From Pseudomonadota bacterium (GTDB taxonomy: Bacteria > Pseudomonadota > Gammaproteobacteria > Steroidobacterales > Steroidobacteraceae), in NCBI GenBank assembly GCA_003242495.1, contig QGUO01000184.1:1-6995 (forward strand): DNA of 6,995 nucleotides, read 5' to 3'. The first letter of the stretch is position 1. Each line of letters begins with the position of its first letter. This document shows, piece after piece, positions 1-5,917 of the stretch. The position numbers were made by a program, and so were the translations under genes. The notes beneath the pieces are model-generated. The model ran no database searches, was not told where the DNA came from, and saw only the letters and a program-made list of their open reading frames with translations.

Positions 1-179
1 CGGCGGCAACGTGCCGAGGAGAGCCGTGCATACCGTGCGCGATCCGCCTCGCCGATCTGCGCAGGCCGGAAATGCGCGGCCGCCTGCGGGCCCGCGAGCC
101 AGATCTCCACGGACAGCGGCGGCGTTGTCACGAAATTGTCGACTGGCACGGGGATGCTCACGGGCGAGGGTCGCATCAT
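1..179 (-). CDS. Probable 4'-phosphopantetheinyl transferase, N-terminal part (runs off left edge)
   Basis: An open frame on the minus strand starts at a double ATG (179-177 and 176-174), just inside an in-frame TAA at 218-216, and has no stop down to base 1, giving 59 complete codons. The visible peptide has a proline-rich start, then a strand-like segment (LSVEIWLAG, residues 22-30), then a basic segment (ADRARYARLSSARCRR, about 45-60). This resembles the N-terminus of Sfp-type phosphopantetheinyl transferases, where a 'xVxxWLA' strand is followed by an Arg-rich helix leading to a W/F-x-SRALLR motif. The magnesium-binding and CoA-binding motifs lie outside the window, so the call rests on N-terminal style and context. 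Such an enzyme would move phosphopantetheine from CoA to the serine of the ACP encoded at 1196, and PPTases do occur in aryl-polyene loci. The gene is divergent from the biosynthetic operon. Alternative: an unrelated gene. Confidence 0.5.
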   Translation of the reverse strand, partial: MMRPSPVSIPVPVDNFVTTPPLSVEIWLAGPQAAAHFRPAQIGEADRARYARLSSARCR

Positions 180-249
180 AATCGCACCGCCGCAGCCGGG
201 CGCCCAGCCCTGCGCTTACAACGAGAGAACGACATGGCACGACCCCGAG
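180..249. promoter_or_regulatory. Divergent intergenic region, candidate bidirectional promoter zone
   Basis: These 70 bases separate the leftward PPTase-like gene from the rightward operon, so promoters for both directions should lie here or overlap the gene starts. I do not see a good -35/-10 pair on either strand. The only AT-richer patch is around 216-230, and it holds a purine-rich Shine-Dalgarno-like GAGAG. The call is positional only. Confidence 0.35.
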
Positions 250-260
250 ATGGCCGCTGA
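234..260 (+). other. Eight-codon mini-ORF overlapping the acyltransferase start
   Basis: An ATG at 234 lies a normal distance behind a purine-rich GAGAGAA stretch (about 223-229) and reads eight codons (MARPRDGR) to a TGA at 258-260. The acyltransferase ATG at 250 lies inside it in another frame. The better Shine-Dalgarno therefore serves the mini-ORF and not the gene. It could act as a leader that couples initiation at 250, or it could be chance. No peptide function is proposed. Confidence 0.2.
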
Positions 261-1098
261 ACCTCATGCGATACCCGACGCGGCACGCTGCGGCGGCAAG
301 GCGCAGCGCGCCGACGCCTGGCACTGGCGCCTGGTGGCGACCGGATTGTGCTTCGTGCTCTTCGGTCTCGGCGCCATTCTGGTGGGGACGATGTGGATAC
401 CGCTGGCGACGCGCCTTGCCGGACGTCGCGGCGATCCTCGCATGCGCGCCCGTGCCGCCATCCGGCGCGGCATGCGCTGTTTCGTGGAAGCGATGCGTGT
501 GCTCGGTGTGCTCACCTACGAGGTGCGTGGCGTCGAACGCCTCGGGCGGCCGGGTCAGCTCGTGCTCGCCAACCATCCCTCGCTCATCGATGCCGTGTTC
601 CTGCTGGCGTTCGTGCCCAATGCCGCATGCATCGTCAAGCAAGCCCTGTGTCGTCATCCCGTGACGCGTGCCGCGGTACGGGCCGCCGGCTTCATCGGCA
701 ACGAGCCCACTGCCGAGATGATCGAGCGGGCCGCGGCGGCGCTTGCGGCGGGCGAATGCCTGATCATGTTCCCCGAAGGGACGCGCAGCGTTCCCGATGC
801 GCCATTGGCTTTTCAGCGCGGCGCAGCCAATATCGCGCTGCGCGCGGCCGCGGTCGTCACGCCGGTGTACATCCGATGCGCGCCGACCACGCTCACCAAG
901 GCGGAACCGTGGTATCGCATTCCGCCGCGCCGTGTGCGGTTCAGCCTGGAAGTCGGCGAGGACATCGATCCGCGCCCCCACCGAGAGGGCGCCGGGGGCG
1001 GCGTATTGCCGCTGCCGATCGCCTCGCGCGCTTTCAACGCCCATCTGCGCGAGCGCTTCCGTCAGGCGCTCGGGCCGCCCGTTGCGCCGCTACGCTGA
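250..1098 (+). CDS. PlsC-family (lysophospholipid-type) acyltransferase of an aryl-polyene locus
   Basis: A 282-residue membrane acyltransferase of the LPLAT/PlsC family. One hydrophobic membrane segment spans about residues 28-50. Motif I follows as NHPSLID (108-114), which contains the HX4D catalytic pair H109/D114. Motif III, FPEGTRS (174-180), binds the acceptor phosphate or polar head. A later TPVYIR stretch fits motif IV. In aryl-polyene loci a stand-alone enzyme of this type is thought to build the lipid anchor of the polyene at the inner membrane; its exact acceptor cannot be told from sequence. I chose ATG 250 because in-frame starts at 136 (TTG) and 154 (ATG) would overlap the divergent PPTase-like gene and add residues unlike the family. 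The Shine-Dalgarno before 250 is weak. It is the first gene of the rightward operon and ends 97 bases before the ACP gene. The family call is firm; the exact start is less sure. Confidence 0.9.
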   Translation: MAAEPHAIPDAARCGGKAQRADAWHWRLVATGLCFVLFGLGAILVGTMWIPLATRLAGRRGDPRMRARAAIRRGMRCFVEAMRVLGVLTYEVRGVERLGRPGQLVLANHPSLIDAVFLLAFVPNAACIVKQALCRHPVTRAAVRAAGFIGNEPTAEMIERAAAALAAGECLIMFPEGTRSVPDAPLAFQRGAANIALRAAAVVTPVYIRCAPTTLTKAEPWYRIPPRRVRFSLEVGEDIDPRPHREGAGGGVLPLPIASRAFNAHLRERFRQALGPPVAPLR

Positions 1099-1150
1099 GC
1101 GTGCCCGGGACGAAGCCTGTGCGAGTGGCCGACGACGAAACGATTGCAGG

Positions 1151-1183
1151 GTCCGGCGCGCGCCCGCCGGGCCCGCTTGCGGG
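1151..1183 (+). promoter_or_regulatory. Two back-to-back hairpins ahead of the ACP start
   Basis: In the 97-base spacer before the ACP gene, CCGGCG (1153-1158) pairs with CGCCGG (1165-1170) around a 6-base loop. The stem extends by a T-G wobble and a G-C pair to 1151/1172. Directly behind it, CCCG (1172-1175) pairs with CGGG (1180-1183) around CTTG, a tetraloop known to be stable when closed by G-C as here. The second stem includes the only G-rich bases upstream of ATG 1196 and could mask a weak ribosome site. No T-run follows, so neither looks like a classical terminator. Short GC stems arise often by chance in DNA this GC-rich. Confidence 0.3.
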
Positions 1184-1195
1184 ACCGACCGAACC

Positions 1196-1447
1196 ATGCC
1201 AACGCAGCAAGAGGAGATCTTCGAGCGCATTCGCGCCACCCTGGTCGAGCTGTTCGAGCTCGACCCCGGGGCGATCACGCCCGAGGCGCGGCTTGCCGAG
1301 GATCTCGAAATCGACAGCATCGACGTGGTGGATCTGATGGACGAGCTCAGGCGGTATACGGGCAAGAAGGGTTCCGCGGAGGACTTCCGCTCGGTGCGTA
1401 CCGTGGGCGACCTCGTCGGCGTCGTCGAGCGATTGAAACAAGGCTAG
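1196..1447 (+). CDS. Acyl carrier protein
   Basis: An 83-residue carrier protein, the usual size for a discrete type II ACP. It has an acidic helix I (about 5-20), then the signature DLEIDSIDVVDL with the phosphopantetheine-accepting serine at S41. Helix II continues through MDEL, and a C-terminal helix ends in VVERLKQG. The DSID form replaces the DSLD of FabC/AcpP and is common in ACPs of aryl-polyene clusters. The holo-protein would carry the aryl starter and the growing polyene between the ligase, ketosynthase and ketoreductase encoded downstream. The gene is insulated on both sides: 97 bases upstream and 71 bases downstream, each with predicted hairpins, unlike the tight junctions later in the operon. 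The start at 1196 is the only suitable ATG, but its Shine-Dalgarno is poor. Classical aryl-polyene loci carry two ACPs; only one is visible here. Confidence 0.93.
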   Translation: MPTQQEEIFERIRATLVELFELDPGAITPEARLAEDLEIDSIDVVDLMDELRRYTGKKGSAEDFRSVRTVGDLVGVVERLKQG

Positions 1448-1477
1448 TCGCAAGCCATGCAATGCGCCTCGCAGCGG

Positions 1478-1495
1478 CCGCTCATCGGTGAGCGG
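1478..1495 (+). promoter_or_regulatory. Perfect 7-bp hairpin between the ACP and glycosyltransferase genes
   Basis: CCGCTCA (1478-1484) and TGAGCGG (1489-1495) are exact reverse complements around a four-base TCGG loop. The hairpin lies 30 bases after the ACP stop and 23 before the likely glycosyltransferase ATG. There is no T-run behind it, so it is not a standard intrinsic terminator. A role in protecting the 3' end of the ACP message or reducing read-through is possible but not shown. Confidence 0.4.
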
Positions 1496-1518
1496 TGCTC
1501 GGTCGCGGGCCGGCTTCG

Positions 1519-2349
1519 ATGACCCGCATCGAGACCATGTTCGCCCCTTGTGTCGTGATCCCGGTGTATGACCACGAGCATGCCATCGCGGCCGTGGTGG
1601 CCGGCGTGCGTGCGCACGAGCTGCCTGTGCTCCTGGTCGACGATGGCAGTCATGCGCAGTGCGCGGCCGAGCTCGAGCGTCTGGCGCTGCAGCCCGGGGT
1701 GACGCTGCTGCGTCATGCGGTCAATCGCGGCAAAGGTGCGGCGGTGTGCACCGGTCTGCGTGCGGCGCGCGAGCGTGGTTACACGCATGCCTTGCAGGTG
1801 GATGCGGATGGCCAGCACGCGCTGACGGATGTGCCGCGTTTCCTGGACGAAGCGCGCGCCCATCCCGGCAGCGTCGTCTGCGGATACGCCGTGTTCGACG
1901 CCAGTGTGCCCAGGGCGCGCTATTACGGGCGCTGGCTCACCCATGTGCTGGTGTGGCTCGAAACGCTGTCGTTCGAGATCAGGGATTCCATGTGCGGCTT
2001 CCGGCTGTATCCGCTCGATGCGACCTGCACGCTGCTTGACGCGCACACCGTCGGTGCGCGCATGGACTTCGATACCGAGATCCTGGTGCGCCTGTACTGG
2101 GAGGGCGTGCCCACTCGTTGGCTGCCGACGCATGTGACCTATCCTGCCGATGGCGTGTCGCACTTCAGGATGTTCTTCGACAACGCACGCATGACCAGCC
2201 TGCACGTGCGGCTGGTGCTTGGAATGCTCGTGCGTGCGCCGCGGCTGCTCGGGTGGGGCGGTCGGCGCCTGCAGCGCGCCGGCGGCGCAGTGAACGAGGC
2301 AGACCAGCGTGGCGGACGCGCAGGGTGCCTGAGACGGGAGATGCGATGA
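1519..2349 (+). CDS. Family 2 glycosyltransferase of aryl-polyene type (stand-alone)
   Basis: A 276-residue GT2 enzyme with a GT-A nucleotide-sugar fold. The N-terminal strand CVVIPVYDHEHAI (11-23) is followed by VDDGS (40-44), NRGKG (69-73) and the metal-binding DADGQH (95-100). The middle region carries RDSMCGFR (155-162) and MDFDTE (182-187), then a YPADGVSHFRMF segment and a basic C-terminal tail. The DADGQH / DSMCGFR / DFDTE / SHF series matches the glycosyltransferases of aryl-polyene loci, which are thought to add a sugar to the polyene head group; donor and acceptor are not readable from sequence. In enteric clusters this domain is fused to an acyltransferase. Here it ends as a single domain and the acyltransferase gene lies two genes upstream. 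ATG 1519 is preferred over GTG 1495 and ATG 1537, but no strong Shine-Dalgarno decides between them. The stop overlaps the ATG of a small ORF at 2346. Confidence 0.88.
   Translation: MTRIETMFAPCVVIPVYDHEHAIAAVVAGVRAHELPVLLVDDGSHAQCAAELERLALQPGVTLLRHAVNRGKGAAVCTGLRAARERGYTHALQVDADGQHALTDVPRFLDEARAHPGSVVCGYAVFDASVPRARYYGRWLTHVLVWLETLSFEIRDSMCGFRLYPLDATCTLLDAHTVGARMDFDTEILVRLYWEGVPTRWLPTHVTYPADGVSHFRMFFDNARMTSLHVRLVLGMLVRAPRLLGWGGRRLQRAGGAVNEADQRGGRAGCLRREMR
2336..2340 (+). promoter_or_regulatory. Shine-Dalgarno GGGAG for the small ORF at 2346
   Basis: GGGAG lies five bases before ATG 2346, inside the last codons of the glycosyltransferase gene. It is a better site than those serving several recognised genes in this window. 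It cannot serve the ketoreductase, whose start is more than 100 bases downstream, which is the main reason to take the small ORF seriously. Confidence 0.45.
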
Positions 2350-2465
2350 ACGGTCGGTTGCGAGACGATGCTTGCCCGGAGAAACGGTGCTCCGACACGG
2401 TGGTGCGGTCTTGGCGCGACACCGTGCCCGCGCGCAGCGCTTCGACACGGAGCGCATGGGCATGA
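2346..2465 (+). CDS. Possible small ORF (39 aa) coupled to both neighbours
   Basis: I do not recognise this peptide. The frame begins at ATG 2346, sharing ATGA with the stop of the glycosyltransferase gene, and ends at TGA 2463-2465, sharing ATGA with the ketoreductase start at 2462. A GGGAG Shine-Dalgarno precedes it by five bases. The product has 39 residues, is rich in Arg, Ser and Asp, has two cysteines (C10, C15), two tryptophans and no hydrophobic segment. By my count 28 of the 38 codons after the start end in G or C. A 7-bp inverted repeat, CACGGTG (2396-2402) with CACCGTG (2420-2426), lies within it. Against it: the composition looks like an out-of-frame reading of GC-rich DNA. It may be a real small protein, a relay that carries ribosomes across a 112-base gap to the ketoreductase, or chance. 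Confidence 0.35.
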   Translation: MNGRLRDDACPEKRCSDTVVRSWRDTVPARSASTRSAWA

Positions 2466-3190
2466 GCGAGACGGTGCTGGTCACTGGCGCGAGCCGCGGC
2501 ATTGGACGCGCGATCGCGTTACGCGCCGCACAGGACGGCTATGACGTCGTCGTGCACTGCCGGTCGCGTCGCGATGCCGCGGAGGCCGTCGCTGCCGAGA
2601 TCACGGCGCTGGGACGGCGCAGTCGCGTGCTGCAGTTCGACGTGGCCGATCGTGCTGCCTGCGCGCAGGCTCTCGCGGCGGACGTGGCCGAGCATGGCGC
2701 GTACTACGGTGTGGTCTGCAACGCCGGCATGACAGCGGACGCTGCATTTCCGGCCATGACGGGCGCGCAATGGGACGGTGTGCTGCGCACCAATCTCGAC
2801 GCGTTCTACAACGTCCTGCAGCCGCTGATCATGCCCATGGTGCGGCGGCGTGCGCCAGGGCGCATCGTGACGCTCGCCTCGGTTTCGGGGCTCATCGGCA
2901 ATCGCGGCCAGGTCAACTACAGCGCCGCCAAAGCGGGCATCATCGGCGCCACCAAGGCGCTCGCGCTGGAGTTGGCGAAGCGTCGTATCACCGTCAATTG
3001 CGTCGCGCCCGGCTTGATCGAGACCGATATGCTGGACGAAAGTGTGCCGCTTGCGGAGATCCTTGCGGCCATCCCGGCGCAGCGTGCCGGGACGCCGCAG
3101 GAAGTGGCGGCCGTGGTGAGTTTCCTGCTGTCGCCCGGTGCGGCCTACGTCACTCGCCAGGTGATCGCCGTCAACGGCGGCCTGTGCTGA
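2462..3190 (+). CDS. apeQ: FabG-type 3-oxoacyl-ACP reductase (ApeQ-like)
   Basis: A 242-residue short-chain dehydrogenase of normal FabG length. It has the NADPH-binding TGASRGIG (8-15), the NAG motif (87-89) and a full catalytic tetrad N111, S140, Y153 and K157 (YSAAK). The stretches NLDAFYN, IMPM, NRGQVNYSAAKAGIIGATKA, the ITVNC/APGL segment and the ending AYVTRQVI-NGG closely resemble the ketoreductase ApeQ of enterobacterial aryl-polyene clusters, as I remember it. It would reduce the 3-keto group of the ACP-bound chain after each condensation in the cytoplasm. ATG 2462 is chosen over ATG 2456 because GGAG (2449-2452) is nine bases away from it and only three from the other, and because the protein then begins directly at the first strand (SETVLVTGAS). 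It is followed after 16 bases by the ketosynthase gene, the same pairing as ApeQ-ApeR. Confidence 0.92.
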   Translation: MSETVLVTGASRGIGRAIALRAAQDGYDVVVHCRSRRDAAEAVAAEITALGRRSRVLQFDVADRAACAQALAADVAEHGAYYGVVCNAGMTADAAFPAMTGAQWDGVLRTNLDAFYNVLQPLIMPMVRRRAPGRIVTLASVSGLIGNRGQVNYSAAKAGIIGATKALALELAKRRITVNCVAPGLIETDMLDESVPLAEILAAIPAQRAGTPQEVAAVVSFLLSPGAAYVTRQVIAVNGGLC

Positions 3191-3196
3191 CGGCTT

Positions 3197-3202
3197 GGAG
3201 GG
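3197..3202 (+). promoter_or_regulatory. Shine-Dalgarno GGAGGG deciding the ketosynthase GTG start
   Basis: GGAGGG lies four bases before GTG 3207. The alternative TTG at 3195 overlaps this site and has no Shine-Dalgarno of its own. The GTG start also places the first residues (MRRVVITGMGG) exactly where the ketosynthase family begins. Confidence 0.7.
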
Positions 3203-3206
3203 CGCG

Positions 3207-4445
3207 GTGCGCAGGGTGGTCATCACGGGCATGGGCGGCATCTGCGCGCTCGGCGACACCTGGGAGCAGATCGAGCGGGGGCTGCGCGCCGGGCGCAACA
3301 CGGTGCGTGTCATGCCTGAGTGGGATCGTTTCGAGGACATGGGCACGCGCCTGGCGAGTCCGGTGCCGGACTTTGCGCCGCCGCCGCACTGGACGCGCAA
3401 ACAACTGCGCAGCATGGGGCGGGTCGCGCAATTCGCGGTGCGTGCCGCGGAGCTTGCAATCGCCGATGCCGGACTGATGCACGATCCGCTGGTCCGCAGC
3501 GGCCACATGGGCGTGGCGTGCGGCTCGTCGATCGGCAGTGCGCCGGACATGCAGGATTTCGCCACCATGATGATCACCGGTGACGGCTCGGTGCTCAACG
3601 CCAATTCGTACGTGCGCTTGATGCCGCATACGACGGCGGCAAACGTGGGCATTTTCCTCGGCATCACCGGCCGCATCGTGCCGACCTCGAGCGCCTGCAC
3701 GTCGGGCAGCCAGGGCATTGGCTATGCCTATGAGGCGATTCGCGCCGGACGTCAGAAGCTGATGGTCGCCGGCGGCGCCGAGGAGCTGTGCGCCAGCGAG
3801 GCCATGGCGTTCGACACGTTGTACGCGACCAGCCGGCGCAACGAGCAGCCGCACGCAACGCCGCGACCGTACGATCGCGACCGCGACGGCCTGGTGATCG
3901 GCGAAGGCGCCGCCATGATGGTCCTCGAGGAGCTGGAGCACGCCCGTGCGCGTGGCGCGCGCATTCATGCGGAGCTGGTCGGCTTCGCGACCAACTCCGA
4001 CGGTGTGCATGTGACCCGTCCCGAAGAGCGCACCATGCGCATCGTCATGGAGCTGGCGCTCGCGGACGCAGGACTGGCGCCCCAGGACATCGATTATGTG
4101 AACGGCCACGGCACGGCGACCGAGCACGGCGACATCGCCGAGACGCGCGCCACGGCCGCACTGTTCGGCGCGCGCATGCCCATCAGCTCACAGAAGAGCT
4201 ATATCGGCCACACATTGGGGGCATGCGGCGCGCTCGAGGCGTGGTTCAGCATTGAAATGATGAAACGCGACTGGATCGCGCCGACGCTCAATCTGGACAA
4301 CGTCGACGGCCGTTGCGGCGAGCTCGATTACGTGACGGGGCCGGGCCGCACCAAGCGCATGCAGTATGTGATGAGCAATAATTTCGCCTTCGGCGGCGTC
4401 AACACGTCACTGATCTTCAAGCGCTGGGAGGATCATGGCCGATAG
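3207..4445 (+). CDS. apeR: FabF-type beta-ketoacyl-ACP synthase (ApeR-like)
   Basis: A 412-residue ketosynthase with GTG start and normal FabF length. It opens with RRVVITGMGG. The nucleophile is C164 in SSACTSGSQ, and the two histidines are H301 in NGHGTATEHGD and H335 in KSYIGHTLGACGA. K331 lies in the same SQKSYIGH segment. The C-terminus carries the glycine-rich FAFGGVNTSLIFKRW. The complete Cys-His-His triad makes it a condensing enzyme and not a chain-length factor, which would lack the cysteine. The ending SNNFAFGGVNTSLIFKRW and the position directly after an ApeQ-like reductase fit the ApeR subgroup. It would catalyse decarboxylative condensation of malonyl-ACP with an ACP-bound acyl or polyene chain in the cytoplasm. 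In characterised aryl-polyene systems the main elongating enzyme is a separate KS/CLF heterodimer, so this one may have an accessory role. It overlaps the ligase gene by 11 bases. Confidence 0.93.
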   Translation: MRRVVITGMGGICALGDTWEQIERGLRAGRNTVRVMPEWDRFEDMGTRLASPVPDFAPPPHWTRKQLRSMGRVAQFAVRAAELAIADAGLMHDPLVRSGHMGVACGSSIGSAPDMQDFATMMITGDGSVLNANSYVRLMPHTTAANVGIFLGITGRIVPTSSACTSGSQGIGYAYEAIRAGRQKLMVAGGAEELCASEAMAFDTLYATSRRNEQPHATPRPYDRDRDGLVIGEGAAMMVLEELEHARARGARIHAELVGFATNSDGVHVTRPEERTMRIVMELALADAGLAPQDIDYVNGHGTATEHGDIAETRATAALFGARMPISSQKSYIGHTLGACGALEAWFSIEMMKRDWIAPTLNLDNVDGRCGELDYVTGPGRTKRMQYVMSNNFAFGGVNTSLIFKRWEDHGR

Positions 4446-5817
4446 AAGCGCGCGGGCGCGTACGGCTCGCGACGCGCGTCCCCACGAGCGCGTCGCGAGC
4501 CTGCCGCTGTGGTCGCCTGACGATCCGGCGCGACTCGTGATGTGGCGCAACGGCGTTGGCGTGTCCCTGGCCGAGCTCTCGCGCGACGTCGCCGCGCTCG
4601 CCAGGGATGTTCCGCAGCGTGCAGCCATGATCAATCTCTGCGACGACCGATATCGGTTCCTGGTCGCGTACGCCGCTGCGCTTGCGTGCGGGCAGACCGT
4701 GCTGTTGCCGCCTTCCCGGGCCGACCAGGTCGTCGCCGACGTCGAGCGCGCGCACGGTGCCGCCTGGCAGTGCGACGATGCCCGGGTGGCTGTCGCCCTG
4801 GAAAAGGCCGGCGAGCCGTATCGCTCGGCGCCGCGAGTGGCGCTCGAGCAGGTCGCCATGATCGGCTACACCTCGGGCAGCACCGGACTCCCGAAAGCCA
4901 ACCCGAAACGCTGGAGCGAGCTGGACGGCGGGACGGCCCGCAATCTGGCGACGATTCGCGCGGCGCTCGGGCTCCCGGCGAAGGATGTCGAGCCGCTGCC
5001 CTGGATCGTCGCGACCGTGCCGCCTCAGCACATGTACGGCATGGAGTTCACCGTGCTGTTGCCGCTGCTCGGGGGCATGGCCGTGCACGGCGCGCGACCG
5101 CTGTTCCCGGCGGATGTCGCCGCCGCCCTGATGGAAGTGCCCGAGCCGCGTGTGCTGGTCAGTACGCCCTTGCACTTGCGCATGCTCGTCGAGTCCGAGC
5201 AGCTCTTTCCGCGCGCGGCATTGGTGGTGTCGGCGACCGCGCCCTTGGATGCCGCGCTCGCGGGCGCCGTGGAGCGTCGGCTCGGCGGACGGGTGCTGGA
5301 GGTGTTCGGCTCGACGGAGACGGGCGTCATCGCGCAGCGCCATACGCCCAGCGAGACGGCTTGGCGGCTCTACCCGGGGGTGACGCTGCAGCCCATGGCG
5401 GACGGCACGCTCGTGCGTGCGCCGTGGTTCGCGGCGCCCGCGCTGTTGCCCGATCATCTCGAGGTCGTCGCGCCGGGGCGGTTCGTCTTGCGCGGACGCA
5501 GCGCCGATCTGATCGAAGTCGCCGGCAAGCGAGCCTCGCTCGCGGATCTCACGCGTCGGTTGCAGGCCGTCGAGGGCGTGCGCGATGCCGCGGTGTTCCA
5601 GCCCGATGAAGAAGGTGTCGCCAGGGTGCGACGCGTCGCGGCCGTGGCGGTGGCTCCGGGGCTGAGCGCCGCGCAGGTCCTGGCGCGCCTCGCGCCGCTG
5701 GTCGATCCGGCATTCATGCCGCGGCCGCTGATATTGGTCGAGGCCATGCCGCGCAACGAGCTCGGCAAGCTGCCGCGTGCAGTGCTGCTGCGTCTCCTCA
5801 GGGGTGGCGGCGAGTAG
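4435..5817 (+). CDS. apeH: AMP-dependent aryl/acyl ligase (ApeH-like)
   Basis: A 460-residue member of the acyl-adenylate (ANL) superfamily, shorter than the 500-600 residues of fatty acyl-CoA synthetases, as is usual in aryl-polyene loci. Motifs in order: the ATP-binding loop YTSGSTGLPK (145-154), the FGSTE adenine motif (291-295), a hinge-like RGRSADLIEVAGKR (353-366), and a C-terminal ELGKLPR (442-448) with the adenylation lysine at K445. It would activate an aromatic acid as an adenylate and pass it to the ACP (or CoA) as chain starter. 4-Hydroxybenzoate is the known substrate type in the family, but specificity is not readable here. The gene starts inside the ketosynthase gene, with GGGAGG (4426-4431) three bases before ATG 4435, so translation is probably coupled. 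The first 20 residues are Arg-rich and poorly conserved-looking. It is the last gene of the operon; 100 bases follow before the next gene. Confidence 0.9.
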   Translation: MADRSARARTARDARPHERVASLPLWSPDDPARLVMWRNGVGVSLAELSRDVAALARDVPQRAAMINLCDDRYRFLVAYAAALACGQTVLLPPSRADQVVADVERAHGAAWQCDDARVAVALEKAGEPYRSAPRVALEQVAMIGYTSGSTGLPKANPKRWSELDGGTARNLATIRAALGLPAKDVEPLPWIVATVPPQHMYGMEFTVLLPLLGGMAVHGARPLFPADVAAALMEVPEPRVLVSTPLHLRMLVESEQLFPRAALVVSATAPLDAALAGAVERRLGGRVLEVFGSTETGVIAQRHTPSETAWRLYPGVTLQPMADGTLVRAPWFAAPALLPDHLEVVAPGRFVLRGRSADLIEVAGKRASLADLTRRLQAVEGVRDAAVFQPDEEGVARVRRVAAVAVAPGLSAAQVLARLAPLVDPAFMPRPLILVEAMPRNELGKLPRAVLLRLLRGGGE

Positions 5818-5856
5818 GAATCGATACGCGCGTACCCGCCTGGAACACCTCGACCC

Positions 5857-5894
5857 CTGCAGTCGTTGCAGTGTCATGATCGGTAGCGTATCGG
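5857..5894 (+). promoter_or_regulatory. Possible promoter with overlapping inverted repeat, upstream of the BON gene
   Basis: TTGCAG (5866-5871) and TATCGG (5889-5894) are separated by exactly 17 bases, a weak sigma-70-like pair ending 23 bases before the BON start codon. The inverted repeat CTGCA (5857-5861) / TGCAG (5867-5871) with a five-base loop covers the -35 element and could be a small operator or a chance hairpin. The 100-base spacer after the ligase supports a separate transcription unit. Confidence 0.25.
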
Positions 5895-5917
5895 TCGTCA
5901 GCGGGTGAGGTGGAGCG

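Noticed and set aside
136..249. Upstream TTG (136) or ATG (154) start for the acyltransferase
   Set aside because: The extra residues are unlike the family, the positions overlap the divergent gene at 1-179, and the membrane segment and motifs fit a start at 250.
1457..1522. A 21-codon ORF from ATG 1457 whose stop shares ATGA with the glycosyltransferase start at 1519
   Set aside because: It has no Shine-Dalgarno and does not overlap the ACP stop. Unlike the 2346 ORF, only one end is coupled, so chance is the simpler explanation.
1444..3718. Long minus-strand ORFs (1444-2502 and 2519-3718) opposite the glycosyltransferase, ketoreductase and ketosynthase genes
   Set aside because: They are compositional shadows: Arg/His/Ala-rich, without recognisable motifs, and they cross real gene boundaries on the plus strand.
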